Positions 8,819 through 17,451 are shown, counted from the first letter of the stretch. The stretch is 37,305 nt of DNA from Actinomadura rubrisoli (GCF_004349215.1 NZ_SMKU01000054.1:1-37305), one strand, 5' to 3'. Notes: a model not told the origin generated them from the sequence alone. Numbers and translations: made by a program.

Positions 8819-9059
8819 GGGGCACCAGGTCTATGACTGGGGTCCGACACCGCGGACTCACCACTCCTCTCGTTAACGACCTACCTGCGTAACGACGTCT
8901 CGCATCACGAGGTTCCTGGAGCACAGGGTACGGGTCGGCGGTGATCACCTCACGTGCGCGGCGCCGGGGCGCGCGGGAGGGGTCCCGGAGGTATCGGGTT
9001 AGAAAGACGCTTGTCTCCACCAGTGTCACGGATCACACTTGGCAGGGAGCGTACGTCCG
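8819..9059. promoter_or_regulatory. Divergent intergenic region between the CNNM pair and the PknG operon
   Basis: Contains the upstream regions of both operons. A direct repeat CGTTAACGAC (8871-8880) and CGTAACGAC (8888-8896), centres about 17 bp apart, could be an operator; the first copy includes the palindrome GTTAAC. On the minus strand a purine-rich GAGAGGAG lies about 50 bases before the CNNM start. I looked for M-box (Mg2+) or yybP-ykoY (Mn2+) riboswitch core words because of the gene downstream and did not see them. No convincing -35/-10 pair can be named. Confidence 0.35.
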
Positions 9060-10388
9060 ATGCTTGAGTGGTCCCTGCTCCCAGACCGCCCTGGCCCGGG
9101 GGCGCTTGCGGGGACCGAGTGGACCGATCGCGGGGCTGACGTGGATGAAAGCGGGGCAGGGGCCGCCGCGCCCATGAGCCGGGAGGGGGTCGACCATGCC
9201 CTGGGCACCCTCCGGGACGAGCGGGAGCGCATCTCCGCGGCACTGCTGGAGCTCGACGCCCACCCCGGCAACCGGCTGCTGAGGGGCACGCGGCTCACCG
9301 GGGAGACGTGGCGGCGCTGGGACGCGGCGCAGTCGCGGCTGGCGATGCTGTGGCGGCTTTTCGACGCCTACCAGCGCGTCCTGGACGAGGCGGGGGAGCT
9401 GCGCGACCGTTCGTCCCGTCCGGGCGCGGCGACGCTGGTCGAGCTGAGCGGGCTGCTGTCGGGCCTCTCGGTGGAGGTACCGGACGGCGAGATCCCGCTG
9501 GAGGCCCGCACGCTGCTCGGCCCGCAGGAGCGGCGGGTGACGCTGGACGAGGCCGTCGGCATGATGTCGGACTCCTACGAGTTCGTGGCGGGGGAGATCG
9601 CCGCCGTGGACGCGGCGTGGACGGCGCTGCTGCAACCCCTGGAGGAGGCCGAGGAGAGCTGGCGGGAGGCGGCGCGGCTGGCCCATTCCCTGGACGGGAC
9701 GCGGCATCCCGAGCTGGACCGGCTCGGCCGCGAGCTGACCGCGCTCGGCCGGATCGTCCGCACGGACCCGCTGGCCCTGGCCCGGGACGGGGGGACCGAC
9801 ACCTCGCGCCTCGACCGGGTCCGGTCCGTCCTGGAGCAGCTGCGCGGTGAGCTCGCCGGGGTCGCGCGCCTGCGGGACCGCTACGAGGAGCAGATCGCGG
9901 ACATCACCGCGTCCATCGTGGAGGTCGAGGAGGTCGAGCGGCGCGCCCGCGAGGCGTACGCGACCGTCCTCCTCAAGATCGAGTCGCCGATGCTGCCGGA
10001 GCCGTCGCAGGACCTCGGCGCCGGGCTGCGGCACCGGGTCGCGGCCCTGGAGCGGCTGCGCGAGGCGGGCCGCTGGGTGGAGATGGCCGGACGCGTCGCC
10101 GAGCTGGAGCGCGCGACCTCCGACACCCTGGAACGCGCGCAGGGTGACCTGCGTCTCAGTGCCGGGCTGCTCGAACGCAGGGGCGAGCTTCGGGGGCGGC
10201 TGGAGGCGTACCGGGCCAAGGCCGCGCGCCTCGGCCTGGCCGAGGACGAGACGCTCACCCTGCTGTACGGCCAGGCCCGCGACGTGCTGTGGACGGCGCC
10301 GTGCGATCTGCGCGGCGGCACCGTGGCGGTGGCGGAGTACCAGCGCGCGATCAAGGCGTGCGAGAGCGAGACGGGGACCCGGCGATGA
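9060..10388 (+). CDS. Coiled-coil protein, first gene of the PknG operon
   Basis: 442 residues, predicted soluble and largely alpha-helical, with long heptad-like stretches (about residues 40-130, 190-300 and 330-420, rich in Leu, Glu, Arg and Ala, for example REGVDHALGTLRDERERISAALLELDAH). No signal peptide, membrane helix or known catalytic motif is visible. The ATG at 9060 follows a GGGAG at about 9045. A TTG at 9039 or an internal ATG at 9174 (MSREGVDHAL) are alternatives. The stop overlaps the kinase start by ATGA (10385-10388), so it is co-translated with the PknG-like kinase. The role is presumably structural or adaptor within that pathway. I do not recognise a named family. Confidence 0.75.
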   Translation: MLEWSLLPDRPGPGALAGTEWTDRGADVDESGAGAAAPMSREGVDHALGTLRDERERISAALLELDAHPGNRLLRGTRLTGETWRRWDAAQSRLAMLWRLFDAYQRVLDEAGELRDRSSRPGAATLVELSGLLSGLSVEVPDGEIPLEARTLLGPQERRVTLDEAVGMMSDSYEFVAGEIAAVDAAWTALLQPLEEAEESWREAARLAHSLDGTRHPELDRLGRELTALGRIVRTDPLALARDGGTDTSRLDRVRSVLEQLRGELAGVARLRDRYEEQIADITASIVEVEEVERRAREAYATVLLKIESPMLPEPSQDLGAGLRHRVAALERLREAGRWVEMAGRVAELERATSDTLERAQGDLRLSAGLLERRGELRGRLEAYRAKAARLGLAEDETLTLLYGQARDVLWTAPCDLRGGTVAVAEYQRAIKACESETGTRR

Positions 10389-12772
10389 CCCGATGTGCCC
10401 AGGACGGCTGCACGGGCAGCGTGGAAGCGGACGGCTTCTGCGACGTGTGCGGCATGGCCCCGCTCGCCGAGCCCCCGCCGGTGGACCCGTCCGCGTCGGC
10501 CGGATCGGTCCCGGCGACCGGGAGCGCCTCCGCGGCAGGGCGCGCCTCCGCGGCGGGGAACGCCTTCTCGCCCGTCCCGGCAAGCGGTCCGCTGACGGCG
10601 AGCGGCTCGTCCCCCGATTCGGGCGGCTCAGGCTCCTCCGGCGGGTCGGGGCGGACGGCGTCGCGCGGCGGTACGCGCGGCTCCGGCTCCAGCGGATCGG
10701 CCAGGCGCGGGATGCTCGGCGCCGGGCTCGTCGAGGTCCCGCCCGTCCCGGCCCGCGACCCCGCCTCGGCGATCATGCAGGACCCGGAGGTGCCGGAGGG
10801 ACGGCGCTTCTGCAGCCGCTGCGGCGAGAAGGTCGGCCGGGGACGCGACGGGCGGCCCGGCCGCACCGAGGGGTTCTGCAAGAGCTGCGGGCATCCGTTC
10901 TCGTTCACGCCGAAGCTCCGCGAGGGCGAGATGATCGGCGGGCAGTACGAGGTGCTCGGCTGCCTGGCCCACGGCGGGCTCGGCTGGGTGTACCTGGCCC
11001 GCGACCACAACGTCAGCGAGCGGTGGGTCGTCCTGAAGGGCATGCTCGACTCCGGCGACGCCGACTCGGCGGCCGCCGCGACCGCCGAGCGGGCGTTCCT
11101 GGCGGAGGTCGAGCACCCCAACATCGTCAAGATCTACAACTTCGTGCGGCACGGCGGCTCCGGCTACATCGTGATGGAGTACGTCGGCGGGCGGTCGCTG
11201 AAGGACATCCTGCTCAGCCGCCGCGACGTGGAGGGCGATCAGGCCGCGCTCCCCCTCGGCCAGGTGATCGCCTACGGGCTGGAGGTACTGAGCGCTCTCG
11301 GCTACCTGCACGGCGTCGGGCTGCTGTACTGCGACTTCAAGCCCGACAACGCGATCCAGTCCGAGGAGCAGCTGAAGCTCATCGACCTCGGCGGGGTGCG
11401 GCGGGCGTTCGACGTCGACAGCCCCATCTTCGGCACGCCCGGCTACCAGGCGCCCGAGATCGGCTCGCAGGGGCCGTCCGTCACGTCCGACCTGTACACG
11501 GTGGGCCGGGCGCTGGCGGTGCTGAGTTTCCCGTTCCGCGGCTACACCGGGCGGCACCTGCGGAGCCTGCCGCCGCGCGAGGAGGTGCCGCTGTTCCGGC
11601 GGCACGAGTCGTACCACCGGCTGCTGCGCCGGGCCACGCACCCCGATCCGGCGCGCCGCTTCCAGAGCGCCGCCGAGATGGCCGAGCAGCTCACCGGCGT
11701 CCTGCGCGAGGTGCTGTCGTCCGAGGACGGACGGCCCCGTCCGGCGCCGTCGCCGCTGTTCGGCCCCGAGCAGCACACGGCCGGCACCGAGACCATCGGC
11801 CTCGGGCGGCTCGACCTGGACGGCGCGCGGGCGAACGGCGCGGCCGTGCCGGTCCTGGCGCCGCTGGAGCCCGCCGCGGCGGCCGCGGCGCTGCCCGTCC
11901 CGCTGGTGTCCGGCTCGGATCCGGCGGCGGCGTTCCTCGCCGAGCTCACCGCGCGCGACGCCGGCGACCTGGCGGGCGCGCTGGGCGCGGCGCCGGTGGA
12001 GTCGCGGGAGGTCCGGCTGGCGCTGGCGCGGGTCCGGATCGAGCTGGGCGAGCTGGACGAGGCCGCCCGGCTCCTGGACGAGCTCGGCGGGGAGCAGCCG
12101 GACGACTGGCGCGTCGACTGGTACCGGGGCGTGCGGGCCCTCGCGGGCGGGCGCGGCGACGACGCGTCGGCCGTGTTCACCGACCTGTACGACCTGATGC
12201 CCGGCGAGCAGGCGCCGAAGCTGGCGCTCGCGTTCTGCCACGAGGTCCGCGGCGACGCCGGGAGCGCCGAGCGCTTCCACGAGACGGTCTGGCGCACCGA
12301 TCCGACCCATGTGAGCGCCGCGTTCGGGCTGGCCCGCGCCCGGCTGGCCGCCCGCGACCGGACGGCCGCCGAGCGGGTCCTCGACTCGGTCCCCCGGATC
12401 TCCAGCCACTACCTCGCCGCGCAGCTCGCGGCCGTCGCGACCGCCGTGCGCGGGCGGAGCCCGGACGAGCTGGACGCGGCCGTCCTCGTCGGGGCCGGGC
12501 GGCGGCTGCAGTCGCTGCGGCTCGACACCGAGCGGTACGCCGCGTTCGCCGCCGAGATCCTGGAGGCGGCCCTGACCTGGCTGCGCGCCGACCGCAGCCC
12601 GCCGCGGCCCGGTGCCCGGCAGAAGATCCTCGGCGTCCCGATGTGGGAGCCGGCGCTGCGGGCGGAACTGGAGGAGAAATACCGGATCCTGGCCAAGCTG
12701 GCGGGCGGCCAGGAGCAGCGGTACGCGATGGTGAAGCGGGCCAACGCCGTCCGGCCGAGGACGCTGTTCTGA
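10385..12772 (+). CDS. pknG: PknG-type serine/threonine protein kinase
   Basis: 795 residues with the PknG domain order. An extra zinc ribbon sits at the N-terminus (C4, C9, C19, C22; FCDVCG), followed by a Ser/Gly-rich linker. A rubredoxin-like four-Cys module (C143/C146 and C165/C168, FCSRCG...FCKSCG) comes next, then the kinase domain (about 185-440) and a C-terminal TPR-like helical region (about 520-795). Kinase residues: glycine loop AHGGLGWVY (195-203), Lys218 in VVLKG, catalytic Asp317 in the PknG hallmark YCDFKPDN (instead of HRD), Asp334 in DLGG (instead of DFG), and GTPGYQAPE. In mycobacteria PknG senses amino acids through GlnX/GlnH and controls 2-oxoglutarate metabolism via the FHA protein GarA; the same partners follow in this operon. 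Cytoplasmic. The start is chosen because its ATGA overlaps the upstream stop and places the first Cys cluster at the N-terminus. Confidence 0.93.
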   Translation: MTRCAQDGCTGSVEADGFCDVCGMAPLAEPPPVDPSASAGSVPATGSASAAGRASAAGNAFSPVPASGPLTASGSSPDSGGSGSSGGSGRTASRGGTRGSGSSGSARRGMLGAGLVEVPPVPARDPASAIMQDPEVPEGRRFCSRCGEKVGRGRDGRPGRTEGFCKSCGHPFSFTPKLREGEMIGGQYEVLGCLAHGGLGWVYLARDHNVSERWVVLKGMLDSGDADSAAAATAERAFLAEVEHPNIVKIYNFVRHGGSGYIVMEYVGGRSLKDILLSRRDVEGDQAALPLGQVIAYGLEVLSALGYLHGVGLLYCDFKPDNAIQSEEQLKLIDLGGVRRAFDVDSPIFGTPGYQAPEIGSQGPSVTSDLYTVGRALAVLSFPFRGYTGRHLRSLPPREEVPLFRRHESYHRLLRRATHPDPARRFQSAAEMAEQLTGVLREVLSSEDGRPRPAPSPLFGPEQHTAGTETIGLGRLDLDGARANGAAVPVLAPLEPAAAAAALPVPLVSGSDPAAAFLAELTARDAGDLAGALGAAPVESREVRLALARVRIELGELDEAARLLDELGGEQPDDWRVDWYRGVRALAGGRGDDASAVFTDLYDLMPGEQAPKLALAFCHEVRGDAGSAERFHETVWRTDPTHVSAAFGLARARLAARDRTAAERVLDSVPRISSHYLAAQLAAVATAVRGRSPDELDAAVLVGAGRRLQSLRLDTERYAAFAAEILEAALTWLRADRSPPRPGARQKILGVPMWEPALRAELEEKYRILAKLAGGQEQRYAMVKRANAVRPRTLF

Positions 12773-12841
12773 CGATGGACGCTGTGGTGACGATGGACGC
12801 CGTAGTGAGGACCGACGCTGTTGTGAGGACCGACGCCGCAC
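12772..12841 (+). repeat. Four imperfect 18-bp tandem repeats between pknG and the VWA gene
   Basis: Units at 12772-12789, 12790-12807, 12808-12825 and 12826-12841 (last one truncated) follow the pattern A(C/G)GA(T/C)(G/C)GACGC(T/C)GT(G/A/T)GTG. Copies 1 and 2 share ACGATGGACGC; copies 3 and 4 share AGGACCGACGC. The array begins on the last base of the kinase stop codon. It is not read in the frame of either neighbour. Confidence 0.85.
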
Positions 12842-12893
12842 GGGACGCCGGCATTGCCCTTCCGGCGCCCGGACCGACGAGGGAGCCCGGACC

Positions 12894-14246
12894 ATGAGCG
12901 ATCTTCCCGAGTTCACGATCAGAGTCGACCAGAACCCCTATCTCCCGGCGGAGGCGAGCGAGATGCACGCGGTCGTCTCGATCGAGGCGCGCACCTCGTC
13001 CACCGGCCGGGACGGCCCGCGCGGGGCGGCGGGACCGCCGGGCCGGCAGTCGGCCGCCGAGATCATCATCGTCGACACCTCGGGGTCGATGTCCTACAGC
13101 GGCAAGATGGCCGCCGCGAAGCGCGCGGCGAAGGCCGCCGTGAACGTGCTGCGCGACGACGTGCACTTCGCGGTGGTCGCCGGTGCGAACCAGCCGCGGA
13201 TGGTCTACCCGAAGGGGGAGCGGCTCGTCCAGGTCAGCGACAAGACCCGGCGCGGCGCCGCGAGCGCGATCGGACGGCTGGACGCGGCCGGCGGGACGGC
13301 GATCGGCTCGTGGCTCCGCCTCGCCGACCGGCTCTTCACCGAGCACCGCGACGCCATCCGGCACGCCATCCTGCTGACCGACGGCAAGAACCAGCACGAG
13401 AGCGACGAGGAGCTGGACGCCGCGCTCCGCCAGTGCGAGGGGAGCTTCCTCTGCGACGCGCGCGGCGTCGGCACCGACTGGGACGTCGCCGAGCTCCGCA
13501 AGATCACCTCAGTGCTGCTGGGCGGCTTCCTCGACGTGCCCGACCCGCGCGACCTGGAGGCCGACTTCCTGCGGATGACCCGGGACGCGATGGGCAAGGA
13601 GGTCGCGGACGTGGCGCTGCGCGTGTGGACGCCGCAGCACGCCGAGGTGCGGTTCGTCAAGCAGATGGTGCCCACCGTGGAGGACCTCACCGGCAGGCGG
13701 ACCGAGTCGGGCAGGCAGACGGCCGACTACCCGCTCGGCGCGTGGGGCGCCGAGGAGCGCGAGTACCACCTGTGCGTGCAGGTGCGGCCCGGTGACGTCG
13801 GGCGGCAGATGCGGGCCGCGGGGGTGAAGCTGGTCGTCCCCGGGACGGGCGCGGACGCCGAGCGGGAGCTGGCGTCGGGCAGCGTCCTGGCCGAGTGGAC
13901 CGACGACGAGTCCAAGTCGACGAGGATCAACCGGCGGGTCGCGCACCACACCGGGCAGTCCGAGCTCGCCGACGCCATCCAGGACGGCCTGGAGGCGCAC
14001 CGGAAGGGCGACGAAGACACCGCCACGGCCCGGCTCGGACGCGCCGTGGTGCTGGCGCACCGGGTCGGGAACGAGCAGGTCGCCGGGCTGCTGGACAGGG
14101 TCGTGGACGTCGTCGACGCCGAGTCGGGCACCGTCAGGCTCAAGCGCGGGGTGTCCAAGGAGGACGAGATGTCGCTGGACGTCCGGTCCGTGCGCACGGT
14201 GCGGACCCGCCAGGGCGACGAATCCCCGAACGAGGCCGGGAGCTGA
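12894..14246 (+). CDS. VWA-domain protein of the PknG operon
   Basis: 450 residues. A von Willebrand factor A domain spans about residues 55-240 with a complete MIDAS start D61-T-S63-G-S65 (IIIVDTSGSMSYSGKM). The later MIDAS threonine is probably in AAGGTAIGSW, and the Asp in ILLTDGKNQHE. The C-terminal half (about 250-450) is beta-rich, then helical, and ends acidic. No signal peptide or membrane helix, so cytoplasmic. VWA domains bind protein partners through Mg2+, often in complexes with AAA ATPases or kinases. Here the likely partner is the PknG/FHA module (inference). The ATG at 12894 has a GGGAG about 10 bp upstream; a 4-bp gap separates the stop from the FHA gene. Confidence 0.88.
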   Translation: MSDLPEFTIRVDQNPYLPAEASEMHAVVSIEARTSSTGRDGPRGAAGPPGRQSAAEIIIVDTSGSMSYSGKMAAAKRAAKAAVNVLRDDVHFAVVAGANQPRMVYPKGERLVQVSDKTRRGAASAIGRLDAAGGTAIGSWLRLADRLFTEHRDAIRHAILLTDGKNQHESDEELDAALRQCEGSFLCDARGVGTDWDVAELRKITSVLLGGFLDVPDPRDLEADFLRMTRDAMGKEVADVALRVWTPQHAEVRFVKQMVPTVEDLTGRRTESGRQTADYPLGAWGAEEREYHLCVQVRPGDVGRQMRAAGVKLVVPGTGADAERELASGSVLAEWTDDESKSTRINRRVAHHTGQSELADAIQDGLEAHRKGDEDTATARLGRAVVLAHRVGNEQVAGLLDRVVDVVDAESGTVRLKRGVSKEDEMSLDVRSVRTVRTRQGDESPNEAGS

Positions 14247-14250
14247 GGCC

Positions 14251-15051
14251 ATGCCGGTTTGCCCGAGCGGGCACACGTCCTCCGCCGACGACTACTGCGA
14301 CGTGTGCGGCCATCTGATGGAGGGAGCGCGCCGCGCCGAGTTCTCCGGGGCCGCGCGGCCCCATGAATCCGCGTCGGCGTCCGTCCCCCCGTCCGCGCCC
14401 GCGTCCGCCTCCCGGGGCGGCGCGGAGGCGGGCCCGGAGGTCTGCCCGCGCTGCGGCACGCCCAAGTCCGGGCGCTTCTGCGAGGTGGACGGCCACGACT
14501 TCGCTATCGCCGCGGTGCGGACGGCGGAGCTGTCCGCCGACCGCGCGGCCCAGGGCGCGGCGGAGGCGCGGCGCGTCCCGGTCCCGCGCCAGGGCGACGC
14601 GCCGCGGCCGGACGGCCCGCCCGGGGCGCCGCCGGGCTGGTCAGTGCTGATCCGGGCCGACCTCGACTACTACAACTCGGTGATCGCGCTGGAGGGCCCC
14701 GACTCGGCGGCGCTGGCGTTCCCGCCGTACTGCCCGGAGCGCCGCGTCCCGCTGACCGGCGACCAGATGCGGATCGGGCGGCGCAGCACGTCCCGCGCGA
14801 TCCTCCCGGAGATCGACCTGAGCACCCCGCCGGAGGACCCGGGCGTCTCGCACCTGCACGCGGTGCTGCTCGCCCAGCCGGACGGGACGTGGGTGCTGGT
14901 CGATCCCGGCTCCACCAACGGCACGACCCTGAACGGCGCCACCGAGCCGATCCCGGTGAACATCCCCGTGCCGCTGAGCGACGGTGACCGCGTCCACGTC
15001 GGGGCCTGGACGACCATCACGCTGTCACTGCAGGAAGAGGGCCCGCCATGA
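14251..15051 (+). CDS. Zinc-ribbon FHA-domain protein of the PknG operon
   Basis: 266 residues. The N-terminus has a zinc-binding Cys cluster (C4, C16, C19; DDYCDVCG) very like that at the start of the kinase two genes upstream. A second cluster follows (C65, C68, C77; VCPRCGTPKSGRFCEVDGHDF), then a flexible linker. The C-terminal FHA domain (about 140-260) shows the phosphothreonine-binding residues: G176-R177-R178, the Ser and His of VSHLHA, and GSTNGT (220-225). FHA domains dock to phosphothreonine on kinases and targets. By position this could play a role like GarA/OdhI, the classic PknG substrate, but no GarA-type ETTS phosphorylation motif is visible and the Cys clusters are not in GarA. 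The stop overlaps the next start by ATGA (15048-15051). Confidence 0.9.
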   Translation: MPVCPSGHTSSADDYCDVCGHLMEGARRAEFSGAARPHESASASVPPSAPASASRGGAEAGPEVCPRCGTPKSGRFCEVDGHDFAIAAVRTAELSADRAAQGAAEARRVPVPRQGDAPRPDGPPGAPPGWSVLIRADLDYYNSVIALEGPDSAALAFPPYCPERRVPLTGDQMRIGRRSTSRAILPEIDLSTPPEDPGVSHLHAVLLAQPDGTWVLVDPGSTNGTTLNGATEPIPVNIPVPLSDGDRVHVGAWTTITLSLQEEGPP

Positions 15052-16610
15052 CGACGACGCCGCGGCAGGCGGCGCCCGTGACCCGTCCGCCCGCGAAGCC
15101 CGCCGCGTCGTCCGCTCCGGCCGTGTCCGGGAAGCAGGCGACGCCCCCGCCGACGCCCGGCGCCCTGCCCGCACTGGGGAGCGGCCGGCTGGAGGAGTTC
15201 GTGCGCGGGCGGTGGCTCGGCACCATCCCCGGGCGGATCCGCGCGTACGCCGTCGTGAGCCTGGCCGCCGTCGCGCTGCTGCTGACCGTCCTCACCATGG
15301 CGATCGGGAACGCGCGCGACTCCGTCCAGACGATCGGGCACGACGCCGGGCCGCAGGTCGTCGCCACCGGCACCCTCTACTTCGCGCTCAGCGACATGGA
15401 CGCGCAGGTCTCCAACGTCCTGCTGAGCGGCCGCGACCACAGCCTCGGGATCGGCTACGACGAGACGCTGCGCGTCTACGAGAGGCGCCGCGCGGAGGCG
15501 GACGCGGCGGCGGTGCAGGCCGCGCAGCTCGCCAGCCGCGACATGGACCTGCGGCAGACCGTCCAGGAGGTCTTGCAGGGCCTCGGGCGGTACGAGCAGC
15601 TCGTCGGCGAGGCCATGCTGCTCGACCGGCAGGCGAACCACGCCCCGGGGGAGCCGCCGAAGCAGGTCGTCGACGCCTACCGGCGGGCGACCGACCTCAT
15701 GCGGCTGGAGCTGCTGCCCAAGGCGTACAACATCACGCTCGACAGCGGCGCGAAGGTCCGGCAGGCGTACGAGTCCAAGCGGTCGGCGGTGCTGTCCGGG
15801 CGGGCGTGGGTCGCGGTGACCGGCGTCCTCGCCCTGCTGCTCCTGGTCGCCGGGCAGATCTACCTCGCCCAGACGTTCCGCCGCCTGCTCAACCCGGCGC
15901 TGGTGCTGGCCACGCTCGCCACCGCCGTGCTCACCGCCGTGGGGGCGGGCCTGCTGTCGGCCCAGTCCGGGCACATCAGGACCGCCAAGCAGGACGGCTT
16001 CGACTCGATCCTCGCCCTGTCGCGGGCACGCGCGATCAGCCACAGCGCGTTCGCGGACGAGAGCCGCTACCTGCTCGACCCCGGCCGCGCCGACACCTAC
16101 GAGCAGACCTACCTCGACAAGTCGCTGTCGGTGTTCTACCCCGCCCTGGGCTCCAAGCCGGTGATCCTGGAGAACTACTACGCCGGGCTGGACCAGCAGG
16201 TCGGCGCGTACAAGCCCGGCGGCGCCGCGCCGTTCCTCGGCTTCTTCGGGGACGAGGCGCGCGCGAGCAGCGCGCGGGGCCCGGAGGCCAAGGCCCTCGT
16301 GGACACCCTCCGCACGTACCGGGTCGTCCTGGGCAACGACCGGCGGATGCGCGCCCTGGCGGCCAAGGGCGACCGCGCCGGGGCCCTCGGCGTGCGGATG
16401 GGCCGCACGTCCAACGCGATCGCCGACTTCGACGCCTACGACACGTCGCTGAGCGCGCTGACCGCCGTCCACCAGGACGTCTTCGACAAGGCGATCAAGG
16501 ACGCGGACGGCGGGCTGCGGGGCTGGAAGGTCCTGCCGCCGCTCGGCGCCGCCGTCGTCGCCCTGCTGGTCCTCGCGGGGGTCCGCCCCCGGCTGGCCGA
16601 GTTCCGCTGA
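15048..16610 (+). CDS. glnX: GlnX-like four-helix membrane sensor
   Basis: 520 residues. A proline/alanine-rich cytoplasmic N-terminus (1 to about 60) precedes four membrane helices at about 66-88, 253-274, 284-306 and 496-512. This places two domains outside the cell (about 89-252 and 307-495), both helical, with the chemoreceptor-like look of four-helix-bundle sensors (for example AGPQVVATGTLYFALSDMDAQVSNVLLSGRD). This topology and the position between a PknG kinase and a GlnH-type binding protein match GlnX, the membrane protein that relays amino-acid binding by GlnH to PknG in mycobacteria and corynebacteria. No kinase, HAMP or methyl-accepting region is present. The start overlaps the FHA stop. 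The glnX symbol rests on context and topology rather than a strong motif. Confidence 0.85.
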   Translation: MTTTPRQAAPVTRPPAKPAASSAPAVSGKQATPPPTPGALPALGSGRLEEFVRGRWLGTIPGRIRAYAVVSLAAVALLLTVLTMAIGNARDSVQTIGHDAGPQVVATGTLYFALSDMDAQVSNVLLSGRDHSLGIGYDETLRVYERRRAEADAAAVQAAQLASRDMDLRQTVQEVLQGLGRYEQLVGEAMLLDRQANHAPGEPPKQVVDAYRRATDLMRLELLPKAYNITLDSGAKVRQAYESKRSAVLSGRAWVAVTGVLALLLLVAGQIYLAQTFRRLLNPALVLATLATAVLTAVGAGLLSAQSGHIRTAKQDGFDSILALSRARAISHSAFADESRYLLDPGRADTYEQTYLDKSLSVFYPALGSKPVILENYYAGLDQQVGAYKPGGAAPFLGFFGDEARASSARGPEAKALVDTLRTYRVVLGNDRRMRALAAKGDRAGALGVRMGRTSNAIADFDAYDTSLSALTAVHQDVFDKAIKDADGGLRGWKVLPPLGAAVVALLVLAGVRPRLAEFR

Positions 16611-16626
16611 ACGGGAGGAGTGAGCC

Positions 16627-17451
16627 ATGCGCGCGACCCGAACCGCCGCCGCGGGCGTCCTGATCGCCGTGGCCGGGTCGTCCGCCTGCGGGCTGGACGG
16701 CATGGAACGGCCCACGGTGGCCCACAAGCACTCCCTGGTCATCGGGGTGAAGGCCGACCAGCCGGGCCTCGGGCTCAAGCGCGGGCCCGACGGCGGCTAC
16801 GAGGGCTTCGACGTCGACGTCGCCACCTACGTCGCGGGACGGCTCGGGGTGCCCAAGAGCCGGATCCGGTTCCGGACGACGAACTCCTCCGTCCGGGAGT
16901 CGGCGCTGGGCTCCGAGGTCGTCGACATGATCTTCGCGACGTACTCGATCACGGCCAAGCGCAAGAGGCAGGTCACGTTCGGCGGCCCGTACTACGTCGC
17001 CCACCAGGACACCCTCGTCCGCGCCGACGCCGCGTCCATCACGAACGTGCGCGACCTGAAGGGCAAGCGCATCTGCGAGGTGACCGGGTCCAACTCCTGG
17101 CGGCGCGTCGTCGAGGAGCGCAGGATCGCCGCGCGGCCGGTCAACGCGCCCACCTACGGCGCCTGCATGGACGGCCTGGCCGCCGGGCGCCTCGACGCCG
17201 TCTCCACCGACGACCTGATCCTCGCCGGATTCGCCGCCGGCCGCGGCGGCAAGATCATCAACGCGCCGTTCACGGACGAGAAGTACGGCGTCGGCCTGCG
17301 CAAGGGCGACCTGGAGGGCTGCGAGCTGGTCAACCGGGCCCTCACCCGGATGTACCAGGACGGCACGGCCGGACGGCTGCTGACCAAGTGGTTCGGCAAG
17401 TCGGGGCTCAAGCTGACGACCAGCGTCCCCCAGTTCGAGGGCTGTTCCTGA
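16627..17451 (+). CDS. glnH: GlnH-like glutamate/aspartate-binding lipoprotein
   Basis: 274 residues. A signal peptide with a Cys at position 21 (VAGSSAC) indicates a lipoprotein, although the lipobox is weak. The mature part is a periplasmic-type class II solute-binding protein (SBP_bac_3): LVIGVKADQPGLG, GGYEGFDVDVATYVAGRLG, the binding-site region RFRTTNSSVRESAL, then FATYSITAKRKRQVTFGGPYYVA and GKRICEVTGSNSW, as in glutamate/glutamine-binding proteins. There is no ABC permease or ATPase in the neighbourhood, so it probably acts as an extracellular sensor for GlnX/PknG rather than as a transporter component. The ATG at 16627 follows GGGAGGAG at 16613-16620, about 6 bp upstream. It is the last gene of the operon, 16 bp after glnX. 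Confidence 0.92.
   Translation: MRATRTAAAGVLIAVAGSSACGLDGMERPTVAHKHSLVIGVKADQPGLGLKRGPDGGYEGFDVDVATYVAGRLGVPKSRIRFRTTNSSVRESALGSEVVDMIFATYSITAKRKRQVTFGGPYYVAHQDTLVRADAASITNVRDLKGKRICEVTGSNSWRRVVEERRIAARPVNAPTYGACMDGLAAGRLDAVSTDDLILAGFAAGRGGKIINAPFTDEKYGVGLRKGDLEGCELVNRALTRMYQDGTAGRLLTKWFGKSGLKLTTSVPQFEGCS

Noticed and set aside
8819..8960. Mg2+ M-box or Mn2+ yybP-ykoY riboswitch before the CNNM genes
   Set aside because: Core consensus words could not be found by eye in the minus-strand leader.
9847..12897. Long open frame (over 1000 codons) across the kinase gene, plus-strand third frame
   Set aside because: Arg/Gly/Pro-rich composition typical of an out-of-frame read in high-GC DNA; the overlapping frame encodes a complete PknG kinase.
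10628..12916. Long minus-strand frame opposite pknG (762 codons)
   Set aside because: Shadow of the kinase gene, low complexity, no homology visible.
14670..16778. Long minus-strand frame opposite the FHA/GlnX genes (702 codons)
   Set aside because: Antisense shadow; real genes with clear domains lie on the plus strand.
16627..17451. Amino-acid ABC importer
   Set aside because: Only the binding protein is present; no permease or ATPase gene in the window, and the neighbours are PknG-pathway genes.
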